A DNA stretch of 5,114 bases from Actinomycetes bacterium (GTDB lineage: Bacteria > Bacillota_I > Bacilli_A > RF39 > UBA660). A model generated the notes under the pieces. It ran no database searches. It had not been told where the DNA came from and saw only the letters and a program-made list of their open reading frames with translations. Positions 1 through 5,114 of this stretch are shown piece by piece (position 1 is the stretch's first letter; each line of letters starts with the position of its first letter). The DNA lies in NCBI GenBank assembly GCA_021152765.1, contig JAGKUT010000120.1:1-5114 (forward strand), in the 5' to 3' direction. Both the position numbers and the translations under genes were made by a program.

Positions 1-1
1 A

Positions 2-742
2 ATTGAACAAAACAATATTGATAAGAAGAAATATAATATAGCTACTGAGTTAGATGGTTTATTTGAATATGATGATATTGATAAAGTTGTTAATGATATT
101 CAAAATATTATTAATTATTCAAATGAAAATCTGGCTGGAATATTGGATAAGTTAGATACAAATACTTTTGAAGTTAAATATAATAAAATTGTTGGACAAA
201 AGGATTTGTATGGTGTTATTTTAAATCATAATATTTCATTTAGTAAGGTTTATAGTGATTATATTGTTGATAAGACATATAATGAGGGAATTATTTCTGA
301 GGATAAGATAGCAGTTTTATTAAATTTGTTATTATGTAAGATTGTTACAGACTTAATGAATTCTAATTATGATGCGAAATATGTCGTATATGTTCCTAAT
401 GCTTTATATGGTAAGGATAAGAAACTTGATAAAATTATTTCTACTATTGATAATGAGTACGCAAAAGGTCATGTTTATTTCTTAACGAGTGTTTCTAATA
501 TGCTTTCAAATAAAGAGGATATTAAGCGTTTGAGAAAAAAAGGATATTGTTTTGCATTAGCGTTTAATAAACATGTTGATTTAAAAAATGATGATATGGG
601 TTATATTTATATGGCTGATTATTATTTCATGGATAGTTATTTAGATGCGGATAAGGTGTGTGCTTCTATTCCTTCTGAAATAATTAAACAAATCATTAAA
701 GATAATATTAGTAAAAAGATCGGAGACTACGGGGGTGAATAA
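2..742 (+). CDS. 5'-truncated protein, possible degenerate EAL-like domain
   Basis: The frame is open from the first bases of the window to TAA at 740-742 (246 codons visible), with no ATG in its first 47 codons. The true start therefore lies outside the window; the TTG at 143 is an internal leucine. The function is not established. Residues about 52-246 follow an EAL-like strand-and-helix order: FEVKYNKIV then LYGVIL (where EAL proteins have the Q-P-I and E-A-L strands), a helix with VLLNLLLCKIVTDL, a strand KYVVYVPNALY, then HVYFLTSVSNML, then LRKKGYCFALAFNK (the usual DDFG position), then YIYMADYYFMD. The glutamate of EAL, the paired aspartates and the other metal ligands are not visible, so an active phosphodiesterase is unlikely; a ligand sensor or scaffold is possible. 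The stop lies 3 bases before the AAA+ gene, whose ribosome binding site is inside this gene's end, so the two are probably cotranscribed and coupled. The gene is real with high confidence; the EAL assignment is tentative (about 0.35). Confidence 0.85.
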   Translation: MEQNNIDKKKYNIATELDGLFEYDDIDKVVNDIQNIINYSNENLAGILDKLDTNTFEVKYNKIVGQKDLYGVILNHNISFSKVYSDYIVDKTYNEGIISEDKIAVLLNLLLCKIVTDLMNSNYDAKYVVYVPNALYGKDKKLDKIISTIDNEYAKGHVYFLTSVSNMLSNKEDIKRLRKKGYCFALAFNKHVDLKNDDMGYIYMADYYFMDSYLDADKVCASIPSEIIKQIIKDNISKKIGDYGGE

Positions 743-745
743 TTT

Positions 746-2293
746 ATGAATACGTTTTTGAGATTTTTCTATGAGTTTATTTCTATATTTTTTGAGGGTA
801 TTATTAAATTAGTTCAAGGGTTTGTTAATGGTTTAACAATGATGTTTAATATATTCGATTATAAAAAAATATTAGAAAGTTATAAGGACAGTTTTAGTAC
901 TGGCGAATGGATTTTAGTTATTTTAACTATTATATTCTTGGTTGTTATAGTACTTGGATTTATTCTATTGGTTATATTTAGATTAAGAAAGTATTTACGA
1001 TTAAGAAAACAAAAATTAAATCAAGAAGAGTTACTTGATGAGATTGGAAATTTGAATAAAAAAGTTCGTCAATTAATGAAGGAAAAAGATGAACTTATGG
1101 CTATGAAGGTTTCTCAACTTGGTTTGAAACCTGATGAGGGTGGAGAAGAAGTTTCTGAAGGTGGAAATCCTGAAGGTAATCCTGAAGAAGAAAAGAATGA
1201 TGAGAATGCTGGAAATGTTAGATTTCCTAAACTTGTTCGTATTGATGAAAGAATGAAAGGATTTAAGGCTAAAAATTATAATGATAACTTTAGCCTTGAA
1301 GAATTAATTGATAATTTTAGATGTTTTGCGGCAACACAATTACATTTATATTATAATGAACCTTTATTAAGAGCGTTCTTTGGTGGTCTTGCTTGTAGTA
1401 AGTTAATTATCTTACAAGGTATTTCTGGTACAGGTAAAACTTCACTTGCATATGCTTGGGGAAAGTTTGTTAAGCATAATTCTTGTATTGCTTCAGTACA
1501 GCCATCATGGCGTGATAAGACTGAGTTGTTAGGTTACTTTAACGAATTTACAAAGAAGTTTAATGAAAGTAATGTTTTGGAAGAGTTATATATATCTAGA
1601 TTTGATGATGATGTTCATACTATTATTCTAGATGAAATGAACATAGCTCGTGTCGAATATTATTTTGCTGAAATGTTATCTATTCTTGAAGTTCCTAATC
1701 GTAATGAATGGGTTATTGAACTTGTAACTACTACATGGCCAGATGATCCACAACTAGTTGAAAATGGTAAGCTAAGATTACCTGGTAACTTATGGTATAT
1801 AGGTACAATCAACAACGATGACTCAACATTTATGGTTACAGATAAAGTTTACGATAGAGCGATGCCTATTGATATTAATGAAAAAATTGATCCTTTTACT
1901 TGTCGTGAGCAAGAGGCTATGGATATTAATTCCAGTTATCTTGAACAATTGTTTAAAGATGCTAAAGAAAAATATGCCGTTAGTGAAAAAGGTATTAATA
2001 TAATTAATAAGCTTGATGATTATGTTATTCATCATTTCAGAATTGCTTTTGGTAATCGTATTATGAAACAACTTCAAGATTTCGTTCCAGTTTATGTTGC
2101 TTGTGGTGGAGATGAGGTTTCAGGTATTGATTACTTCTTAGCTAAGAAAGTATTGCGTAAGTTTGAACAATTGAATTTGATTCTAATTCGTGATGAGATT
2201 GATGGATTTATTAAATATTTAAATAAAGAGTTTGGTAATGGTAATATGAAAGAATGTATTGAATTCTTAGAGAGACTTAAGAAATCAGCATAA
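746..2293 (+). CDS. Membrane-anchored McrB-like AAA+ NTPase
   Basis: This 515-residue protein starts at ATG 746, after GGGGGTGA at 731-738. Residues 1-36 are hydrophobic or amphipathic. Residues 55-79 form a clear membrane segment (WILVILTIIFLVVIVLGF...) followed by a basic stop-transfer stretch (RLRKYLRLRKQK). Residues 90-122 look like a coiled coil. Residues 130-157 are an acidic Gly/Glu/Asn/Pro linker. The AAA+ domain then carries Walker A GISGTGKT (225-232), a QPSWRDKTELLGYFN segment (252-266), Walker B IILDEMN (293-299) followed by IARVEYYFAEMLSILE, sensor 1 GTINNDDST (353-361), a likely arginine finger in DKVYDRA (366-372) and a sensor-2-like FGNRIMKQ (435-442). The DEMN...VEYYFAEML block is typical of the McrB branch. 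The McrB GTP-signature (MNTADR) position reads INNDDS here, so ATP rather than GTP use is plausible. By inference it is a membrane-tethered hexameric motor working with the DUF2357 protein encoded 15 bases downstream. Known relatives include type IV restriction motors, but a defence role is not shown here. Confidence 0.9.
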   Translation: MNTFLRFFYEFISIFFEGIIKLVQGFVNGLTMMFNIFDYKKILESYKDSFSTGEWILVILTIIFLVVIVLGFILLVIFRLRKYLRLRKQKLNQEELLDEIGNLNKKVRQLMKEKDELMAMKVSQLGLKPDEGGEEVSEGGNPEGNPEEEKNDENAGNVRFPKLVRIDERMKGFKAKNYNDNFSLEELIDNFRCFAATQLHLYYNEPLLRAFFGGLACSKLIILQGISGTGKTSLAYAWGKFVKHNSCIASVQPSWRDKTELLGYFNEFTKKFNESNVLEELYISRFDDDVHTIILDEMNIARVEYYFAEMLSILEVPNRNEWVIELVTTTWPDDPQLVENGKLRLPGNLWYIGTINNDDSTFMVTDKVYDRAMPIDINEKIDPFTCREQEAMDINSSYLEQLFKDAKEKYAVSEKGINIINKLDDYVIHHFRIAFGNRIMKQLQDFVPVYVACGGDEVSGIDYFLAKKVLRKFEQLNLILIRDEIDGFIKYLNKEFGNGNMKECIEFLERLKKSA

Positions 2294-2308
2294 AAGAGGG
2301 TGTTATAG

Positions 2309-3439
2309 ATGGGTAAAGCAATTAGTTTGTCAATTGATGAACAGTTGAAGGTAAAGAGTGATAATTTTATTAAGAATGTAAAGTCTGGTATGCATTTGAA
2401 ATCTGATTTAAATAGTGATATAAATTCTTTAGAGTGGCTTGAGATTATTGAGGAGGTTTGTCCTTATCTTGATAATATTGTTCGTACTCCTAAAGTTGCA
2501 CTTATTAGTGAATCAGAGGTTACTAAGATTGAGAAGGCAAGGAAAACAAGTGTTGATACTGTTAAAGATTTATCTAAACATACAGATTACATTGATAAGA
2601 TTGATCCTAAAACTGGTGATGTTTTACCTTCTAAACTACTCGTTGTATTCCGTGAGGAAACTTTTAATACTTATGAAAACAGATTTATTTATACATTGAT
2701 TTTGAATCTTCTTAGATTTTTAACTGAAAAGGAAGAAATGCTTAAGGATTTGAAACCAAAAAATGATAAAACTTTAGAGTATTCTGCTTCTACTAGTAAT
2801 GGTAAAGAGAAAATTAAGGTTGACGTTAAGATTAGTACTAAACCTACTAGATTATCTGGTGAGGATAATGATTTGGAAAAGGAAATTAATTCTGTAAAGA
2901 AAAGAATTGAAAAAATGAAGAAATTTGTTAATTCTTGGTTGGCAAGTGAGTTAATTACTTCTTTACAAAAACAGCATGTTCCTTTAGTTATGCCACCTAT
3001 TAAGAAGACTAACTTAATTTTAAAGAATCCTAATTTTCAAATGGCAACTAAGTTATGGGATTTCTTATACAGTATTGATGAAGAAAAGAATAAAAAAATT
3101 AATGGTTTAGATTCTAAAGGTGATGAACTTTTAAGAAAAATATTGGATGATTCTTGTTTAATGGATTATTATGTATTAGATTCTATTTCTATTGATAAGA
3201 AGAAACAAAAAGAAAAAATGTGTAATTATGCTTTACTTATGATTATGAATCAAGTTCAACGTGCTGTTGATATATTACTTGAGTGTGGTATTAAGATAAG
3301 TGAGCAGGAATTACTTAAATTATTAAGTACTGAGATGGAGAAGAAAAAGAATATTTCTCAAATAGGTAGTGCTGATATAAAGAAAAAATTTCAAAAGGAA
3401 ATGGATGATTACTTGGCTAATGTTAGCCAGTATTTATAG
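2309..3439 (+). CDS. DUF2357-like partner of McrB-type ATPase, no visible nuclease domain
   Basis: This 376-residue soluble protein starts at ATG 2309, 8 bases after AAAGAGGG (2293-2300). It has no signal peptide or membrane segment. The most recognisable block is FREETFNTYENRFIYTLILN (114-133) followed by LLRFL, typical of DUF2357 proteins encoded next to McrB-like AAA+ ATPases; the YENRF core is at 122-126. A charged region (140-190) precedes a coiled-coil-like helix (186-210), then LVMPPIKKTNLILKNPNFQM (226-245) and KLWDFL (248-253), and a helical C-terminus rich in lysine and glutamate. DUF2357 is the N-terminal, McrC-like domain of proteins that often end in a PD-(D/E)XK nuclease. I find no D...(D/E)xK strand arrangement after residue 250, and the protein is shorter than nuclease-bearing members would be expected to be. 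By inference it is an adaptor or regulator of the membrane ATPase. Its TAG stop overlaps the ribosome binding site of the next gene. Confidence is high that the gene is real and about 0.7 for the family. Confidence 0.8.
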   Translation: MGKAISLSIDEQLKVKSDNFIKNVKSGMHLKSDLNSDINSLEWLEIIEEVCPYLDNIVRTPKVALISESEVTKIEKARKTSVDTVKDLSKHTDYIDKIDPKTGDVLPSKLLVVFREETFNTYENRFIYTLILNLLRFLTEKEEMLKDLKPKNDKTLEYSASTSNGKEKIKVDVKISTKPTRLSGEDNDLEKEINSVKKRIEKMKKFVNSWLASELITSLQKQHVPLVMPPIKKTNLILKNPNFQMATKLWDFLYSIDEEKNKKINGLDSKGDELLRKILDDSCLMDYYVLDSISIDKKKQKEKMCNYALLMIMNQVQRAVDILLECGIKISEQELLKLLSTEMEKKKNISQIGSADIKKKFQKEMDDYLANVSQYL

Positions 3440-3443
3440 GAGG
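3438..3443 (+). promoter_or_regulatory. Ribosome binding site leading into a three-codon ORF
   Basis: AGGAGG is a perfect Shine-Dalgarno core overlapping the TAG stop (3437-3439) of the DUF2357 gene. Four bases later an ATG (3448) opens ATG AAA TGT TAA, immediately followed by TAG in the same frame. A second ATG at 3453 gives only nine codons. The site looks like the intact translation start of a signal peptidase gene whose following bases were lost. Confidence 0.75.
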
Positions 3444-3447
3444 TTTT

Positions 3448-3754
3448 ATGAAATGTTAATAGTTTTAAGGATAAAGTTGTAACTCACCAAGTTGTTGGTA
3501 TTGATAAGATTGATGGTAAGTATTATTTTCATACTAAGGGTCTAGCAAATTTAGTTGAAGATCCACTTGTATCAGCTGATCAATTATATGGTAAGGTTAT
3601 TTATAAGAGTGTTATTATTTCATTGATTTATAAAATAGTAAGCACTAATGTTGGTTTTTATTTATTTATAATAATTCCAATTTTATATATTATTTCTTCT
3701 GAGATTATTTCTACATTGTTAGATAAAGAGGAGAAGAAGAGAAACAAAGATTAA
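3448..3754 (+). pseudogene. Signal peptidase I (SipW/Sec11 type), N-terminal half missing
   Basis: From 3452 to the TAA at 3752-3754 an open frame of 100 codons encodes the C-terminal half of a SipW/Sec11-type signal peptidase. VVTHQVVGI carries the catalytic-type histidine (codon 3485-3487). TKGLANLVEDPLVSADQLYG carries the conserved glycine/asparagine turn and the aspartates. A hydrophobic C-terminal membrane segment follows (GFYLFIIIPILYII), then a lysine-rich tail. The frame has no start codon near its beginning: it is preceded directly by TGA (3449-3451), and the ATG at 3448 is in another frame and stops after three codons. The N-terminal membrane anchor and the SGSMEP-type catalytic serine region, about 50-80 residues in intact relatives, are absent. 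A one-base correction would restore the frame but not the missing half, so a deletion (real or from assembly) is more likely than a simple frameshift. In SipW-type loci this enzyme processes the TasA/camelysin-like protein encoded next door, as here (13 bases downstream). As written, no active peptidase could be made. Confidence 0.8.
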
Positions 3755-3759
3755 GGAAG
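3753..3759 (+). promoter_or_regulatory. Ribosome binding site that decides the TasA-like start
   Basis: AAGGAAG lies 8 bases before the ATG at 3768, an ordinary spacing. The in-frame GTG at 3759, three codons upstream, overlaps the last base of this motif and so cannot be served by it. The ATG is therefore the better start. The motif also overlaps the stop codon of the signal peptidase remnant, suggesting translational coupling before that gene was damaged. Confidence 0.7.
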
Positions 3760-3767
3760 TGATTAAA

Positions 3768-4988
3768 ATGAAGGCACGTTATAAGAAGTATTTGAAAATT
3801 TATATGGTTCCTATAATTTTTATAGCAACTTCATTTATTTTCACTACTTTCGCATGGTTTGCTTATAGTGGGTTAAGAAAAGTAACTACTGAAGTAGATG
3901 TTAAGGCTTGGTATATTGAATTATCTAAATCAGGTGAGGTTGTAACAAATGATATTGTTATTACTCTTGATGATGTTTATCCTGGTATGGAAACTGTTGA
4001 TGAAATAGTTAATATTGAGAATAAAGGTGATTCTGATGCTCAATTAAGTTATAAGATTGTGTCTGCTAGAATTTTAGATAGTTCTCTTGATGGTGATGCA
4101 TTAGAGAATAATTTAGCTATGACTGATGCTTTTTCTCATGAATATCCATTTCATGTTAATATAGATTTAAGTAAGAATTATATCGTTGCTGGTGGTGATT
4201 CTAGTACGTTTGAAGTTTCTGTTTCTTGGCCATTGGATTCTGGTAATGATTCTCTAGATTCTCTATGGGGAAAGAATGCTTATGATTTTCAAAATGGTGA
4301 AAGAGAAAGATTAGAACAGGATCCTAATTATTCTGTTAGACCTGCTATTCAAATAGTTATTAGTATTGTTGCTGAACAATATGTTGATACAAATACTTCT
4401 AGTGATATGAGGTATACTTTAGGTGATACAGTTTTATATGATGTTATGCTTAATAAGAAATGTAATGCTGTAAGTAGTACTTGTCTAAGTACAACAGTGA
4501 TTGATACAAATAATACTTTAGGTGATGTTAATGTTACATTGCTTCCAAGTTTATATGGTAATTATTCTGATAGTACTTTTAATGATTATGCAACTACATT
4601 GGATTCATTTACAAGTACATGGACTGCTCCTACTAGAGCATTAACTGTTAATGATTTAATGAATATTGTATCTAAAGATGTTACTAATACATTCTTGAAT
4701 GGTGATAATATTTCTCCACAAATCCTTGGTTTTTTAGGTTATGGTACACGTATTAATTCTGAAATTAATAAGATTGTTGGGTTTAATGGCTATTATACAT
4801 TTTTAAATGATAAGTTTAGTTATTTAGTTCATAATGGATGTTATTGGACTAGTACTGTTTATAATGAAGAAAATGGATTTGCCTTTGGTAAGTTAAATGA
4901 TTTAAAGAGTGAGATATATGGTGTTCCTAAGAATAATGAGTGTAAGGTAGTGCCTGTTATAATAGCTCCTAAATCTAATTTAGAGTAA
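3768..4988 (+). CDS. Secreted TasA/camelysin-like surface protein with SipW-type signal peptide
   Basis: The product has 406 residues from ATG 3768. A basic N-terminus (MKARYKKYLK) precedes a hydrophobic core (11-28) ending in TFAWFAYSG, the T-x-A-(F/W)-F arrangement of SipW-dependent signal peptides; cleavage is probably around residues 30-35. Residues 36-205 form a beta-rich domain (VDVKAWYIELS, VITLDDVYPGME, EIVNIENKGDSDAQLSYKI, FEVSVSWPLDS, IQIVISIVAEQYV) like TasA/camelysin proteins, which form extracellular fibres or surface layers. A Thr/Ser/Asn-rich middle holds C232 and C239. The C-terminal region (about 290-406) has C358-YWTST and C392-KVVPVII, reminiscent of the YWTS...RPVI pattern of lectin-like or FGE-like domains in Bacillota surface proteins. 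Four cysteines could form two disulphides (C232-C239 and C358-C392), fitting an exported protein. No sortase motif or C-terminal membrane anchor is seen. The adjacent broken signal peptidase supports the assignment. The exact role (matrix fibre, adhesin or other) is unknown. Confidence 0.8.
   Translation: MKARYKKYLKIYMVPIIFIATSFIFTTFAWFAYSGLRKVTTEVDVKAWYIELSKSGEVVTNDIVITLDDVYPGMETVDEIVNIENKGDSDAQLSYKIVSARILDSSLDGDALENNLAMTDAFSHEYPFHVNIDLSKNYIVAGGDSSTFEVSVSWPLDSGNDSLDSLWGKNAYDFQNGERERLEQDPNYSVRPAIQIVISIVAEQYVDTNTSSDMRYTLGDTVLYDVMLNKKCNAVSSTCLSTTVIDTNNTLGDVNVTLLPSLYGNYSDSTFNDYATTLDSFTSTWTAPTRALTVNDLMNIVSKDVTNTFLNGDNISPQILGFLGYGTRINSEINKIVGFNGYYTFLNDKFSYLVHNGCYWTSTVYNEENGFAFGKLNDLKSEIYGVPKNNECKVVPVIIAPKSNLE
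4384..4526 (+). repeat. Imperfect internal repeat in the TasA-like gene
   Basis: TTGATACAAATA occurs at 4384-4395 and exactly again at 4501-4512. ATACTTTAGGTGAT occurs at 4414-4427 and exactly again at 4513-4526. The first copy has 18 extra bases (6 codons) between the blocks; in the second the blocks abut. At protein level, DTNTSSDMRYTLGD (207-220) corresponds to DTNNTLGD (246-253). The copies are 117 bases (39 codons) apart at the start, in frame, and flank the CNAVSSTC segment. This looks like an old in-frame segmental duplication, although codon bias could inflate the match. Confidence 0.55.
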
Positions 4989-5096
4989 AAGAAAAACTCA
5001 GTAGAATATAAATTAAAAAAGAAAGTCGCAAATAAAGCAGCAGACAAATTAATAAATAAAGGACTAAACGCAATATTTAAAAAATTATTCAAATAA
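4989..5096 (+). other. Unassigned tail with an in-frame cationic amphipathic helix after the TasA-like stop
   Basis: Directly after the TAA at 4986-4988, the same frame stays open for 35 codons to TAA at 5094-5096 with no start codon of the ATG, GTG or TTG type. The translation begins KKNSVEYKLKKK, continues VANKAADKLINKG and ends LNAIFKKLFK. Hydrophobic residues come in pairs about every four positions, with lysines between, which is a textbook amphipathic helix. Codons end in A or C (GTC, GCA, GAC, CTA, AAC, TTC), unlike the T-ending style of the upstream genes. It could be a readthrough extension, the severed end of another gene, or the antisense of a minus-strand feature. The rest of the window (5097-5114) is A/T-rich with no clear terminator. 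I do not call it a gene. Confidence 0.35.
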
Positions 5097-5114
5097 AAAA
5101 CTTCAAATTAATTG

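Noticed and set aside
143..742. TTG at 143 as the start of the first gene
   Set aside because: The frame is open upstream to the window edge with protein-like sequence, and no ribosome binding site precedes the TTG; the gene is simply cut by the window.
1818..2003. 61-codon + strand frame inside the ATPase gene
   Set aside because: It lies wholly within the AAA+ domain coding sequence in another frame, has no domain features and no ribosome binding site; it is a shadow of the real gene.
1823..2077. 84-codon minus-strand frame opposite the ATPase gene
   Set aside because: Its Ile/Asn/Phe-rich translation is what the antisense of an AT-rich gene gives; it has no supporting start signal.
2439..2699. 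86-codon + strand frame inside the DUF2357 gene
   Set aside because: It is a Leu/Arg/Ile-rich out-of-frame translation overlapping the conserved DUF2357 block; it has no independent support.
3448..3482. Simple frameshift as the explanation of the signal peptidase defect
   Set aside because: A one-base shift after the ATG would join it to the downstream frame but would still leave out the whole catalytic serine and N-terminal anchor region; a deletion is required.
3759..3767. GTG at 3759 as the start of the TasA-like gene
   Set aside because: It overlaps the only ribosome binding site; the ATG at 3768 has proper spacing and starts a normal basic signal-peptide N-region.
4981..5003. Possible terminator (GAGT...ACTC) after the TasA-like gene
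   Set aside because: Only a four-base-pair stem around an A-rich loop and no following T-run on the + strand; too weak to call.
4859..5092. 77-codon minus-strand hydrophobic frame across the end of the TasA-like gene
   Set aside because: It starts with TTG without a convincing ribosome binding site and half of it is antisense to the conserved C-terminus. Its hydrophobicity mirrors the lysine codons on the + strand. The T-rich codon style on this strand is noted in the tail finding, but it is not enough to call a gene.
5088..5108. Direct repeat TTCAAAT at 5088-5094 and 5102-5108
   Set aside because: Seven bases in very AT-rich sequence can arise by chance and there is no associated element.

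Overview
The window is a very AT-rich stretch in which everything recognisable is on the + strand and tightly packed. Codons end mostly in A or T, and tryptophan is read as TGG (all six in the ATPase gene). No gene here uses TGA as stop or shows it inside a frame. With the strong AGGAGG-type ribosome binding sites, this suggests a low-GC Bacillota lineage using the standard bacterial code, for example an uncultured gut Bacilli or Erysipelotrichia-like organism. That placement is inferred from composition and style only.

Layout. (1) 2-742: the 3' part of a gene whose start lies left of the window. Its strand-and-helix pattern resembles a degenerate EAL (cyclic-di-GMP phosphodiesterase fold) domain, but the catalytic motifs are missing. 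(2) 746-2293: a membrane-anchored AAA+ ATPase of the McrB-like group, with two hydrophobic segments, a coiled coil, an acidic linker and then the ATPase domain. (3) 2309-3439: a DUF2357-type protein, the usual partner of such ATPases, with no visible nuclease motif. (4) 3448-3754: a beheaded SipW/Sec11-type signal peptidase I. A perfect ribosome binding site and ATG lead into a three-codon reading frame, after which another frame encodes only the C-terminal half: the catalytic His, the Asp box and the last membrane segment. The catalytic Ser half is gone. (5) 3768-4988: a secreted surface protein with a SipW-type signal peptide, a TasA/camelysin-like N-terminal domain and a C-terminal domain with a CYWTST...VVPVI pattern. 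(6) 4989-5096: an unexplained tail that, in the same frame after the TAA, encodes a strikingly amphipathic lysine-rich helix with a different codon style.

Gaps of 3, 15, 8 and 13 bases suggest one transcription unit. Genes 2 and 3 form a recognisable ATPase plus DUF2357 pair, built like a type IV restriction (McrBC) pair but membrane-tethered and apparently without a nuclease. Genes 4 and 5 form a recognisable signal peptidase plus TasA-like substrate pair, in which the peptidase appears broken. Whether the two pairs share a function is unknown. No RNA genes, CRISPR arrays, insertion sequences, tRNA or convincing terminators were seen.
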